Shown here: in pieces, positions 63,080 through 64,000 of the stretch
Position numbering within the stretch: position 1 is the stretch's first letter
Layout of the letters: each line of letters opens with the position of its first letter
Source: Crotophaga sulcirostris
Lineage: Eukaryota; Chordata; Aves; Cuculiformes; Crotophagidae
Direction: 5' to 3'
DNA: 64,000 nt
Assembly (NCBI GenBank): GCA_013397455.1
Contig: VYZB01000388.1
Span: 252,309-316,308 of the forward strand
The notes under the pieces: model-generated
What the model was told of the DNA's origin: nothing
Database searches by the model: none
What the model saw: the letters and a program-made list of their open reading frames with translations, nothing else
Position numbers and translations under genes: made by a program

Positions 63080-63436
63080 AAATGTCAATGTGCGCCAGCA
63101 TTGTCTGTGAAGCAACTTTTAGCTAATAACAACATCCCTGTGCTTGAGCACTCACCCTATTTGCCAGACCTGACTCCCTCTTCCCAAAGATTAAGTCGGT
63201 GCTCAAGGGAACCCATTTTTTGTTGGTAGAAGATGTGAAAGCAAAAACAATGGAGATCCTCAACAGCCTTTCAGAAAATGATCTGCAGAATTGCTTTGAA
63301 CGTTGGCAGCATCGTATGCAGCTGTGTGTCACCTCAAAATGGAACTATTTTGAAAATGAACATAGTTGATTTTCTTAATTTGTTAAATAAAAACAGTTAC
63401 AGGCACAGTCTTGGGTTTTTTGTGTTGGACCTCATA
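63080..63436 (+). pseudogene. mariner (Tc1/mariner superfamily) transposase fossil with 3' end
   Basis: The plus strand encodes LSVKQLLANNNIPVLEHSPY followed by LPDL, the mariner catalytic-domain signature (consensus '-LAK-NIPVL-HPPYSPDLAP'). After a frame change it continues with VKAKTMEILNSLSENDLQNC and FERWQHRMQLC, the mariner C-terminus, ending near 63367. The third catalytic acidic position after SPDL cannot be read cleanly because of a frameshift. The following ggcacagtcttgggtttttt region resembles a mariner terminal repeat. The N-terminal DNA-binding half and the 5' terminus are missing, so the copy is dead. Birds are known to carry related mariners such as Galluhop; exact family assignment needs a database search. 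Confidence 0.82.
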
Positions 63437-64000
63437 GACTCTACTCTTGGTGCTTCAGCAAATGCAGATCATTCCCAGATGACATTGAGTCTCACAAGCC
63501 TGTCTTCAAAGCTTCTGAAAAAGAGTGAGGGAACTCAGAGTGAAAGACAGGCTTCTTGGTGGCTCCCCAGCCCTGTAACCCACAGTTTTGGGGGCCCTGG
63601 CCCCTCCAGACCTATCTAAAGACAGCGGTGGTAATGAGTCAGTCTCTTCAGCCACCAAAGTTTACAGATGGCTGTTTTGACCTTGACAAATCCTCTCAGT
63701 TCACACGAATACACCAAGTTGTGACTGGAGGTGGCTAAAAAGCAGAGGTCTTGCCTGCTGTCTGTGTCTGCCCTGGGGGTTGTGGCCTCCAGCAGTTGAG
63801 TGGGCCAGGAATCTCACCCAGCATTAAGCACCACAGTTCATCATCCAGAGCCGTTAAGCCCTAAACTGGGCTTCCTGCCCCGGTCCAACTCCTGTTTTGA
63901 AAAGAAATTCAAAACGTTGAGAAATTTGATTTGCATTTTGAGACTCTCTTCCCATGGGGGTTGGCTGAAAATCAGTCAGAGATTCAGAAGCTTTTGGAGA
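63437..64000. other. window end, no gene recognised
   Basis: Non-repetitive sequence after the mariner fossil. No splice-bounded exon or RNA gene is seen. Confidence 0.45.

Noticed and set aside
63080..63436. Possible domesticated (SETMAR-like) transposase gene
   Set aside because: The frame is broken, the N-terminal half is missing and no splice partner exon is visible, so a dead fossil is the simpler reading.
48601..64000. Exons of SLC5A or YWHAH family genes expected near RTCB in mammals
   Set aside because: No splice-bounded segment resembling sodium/glucose transporter helices or 14-3-3 sequence was seen on either strand.

Overview
The window is vertebrate nuclear DNA, most likely from a bird. 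Coding sequence is split into short exons with canonical GT/AG borders. The dominant repeat is the CR1 LINE, whose 3' ends carry the avian-type 'gattctatg' repeats and 'gatcatc(c)agtccaac' blocks. The gene order, BPI-fold family C gene(s) followed by RTCB on the same strand, matches the BPIFC-RTCB neighbourhood known from other amniotes. No prokaryotic features are present. The species cannot be named from this sequence alone.

Layout. (1) 153-11305, + strand: the last 12 coding exons (4-15 by comparison with its neighbour) of a BPI-fold (BPI/LBP/PLUNC superfamily) gene; exons 1-3 lie upstream of the window. (2) 11306-18651: intergenic, holding an old CR1 LINE of about 2.1 kb on the minus strand. 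(3) 18652-33205, + strand: a complete 15-exon BPI-fold gene coding for 470 residues with a signal peptide. Exons 4-12 and 14 have exactly the same lengths as in the first gene, so the two are tandem paralogues of BPIFC type. (4) 33206-36053: intergenic, with two CR1 elements in inverted orientation followed by a CpG-rich promoter region. (5) 36054-47619, + strand: RTCB, the catalytic subunit of the tRNA-splicing/XBP1 RNA ligase. It has 12 exons and 505 codons, the same length as the human protein, and every metal- and GMP-binding residue is present. Intron 1 contains a 750-base assembly gap next to a GC-rich minisatellite. (6) 47620-64000: the RTCB 3' UTR and poly(A) signal, then about 15 kb with no recognisable gene, one CR1 fragment, a pentanucleotide microsatellite and a mariner transposase fossil.

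Function. The BPI-fold genes encode secreted lipid-binding glycoproteins of the innate-defence superfamily. RTCB is a housekeeping RNA ligase with no known functional link to them; the linkage is ancestral synteny. I found no new multi-gene system. The best leads are the tandem BPIFC-like pair with rewired extra cysteines, the inverted CR1 pair just upstream of RTCB, a CR1 that forms the region directly before an RTCB splice acceptor, and an unexplained multi-arm palindrome near 32.1 kb.
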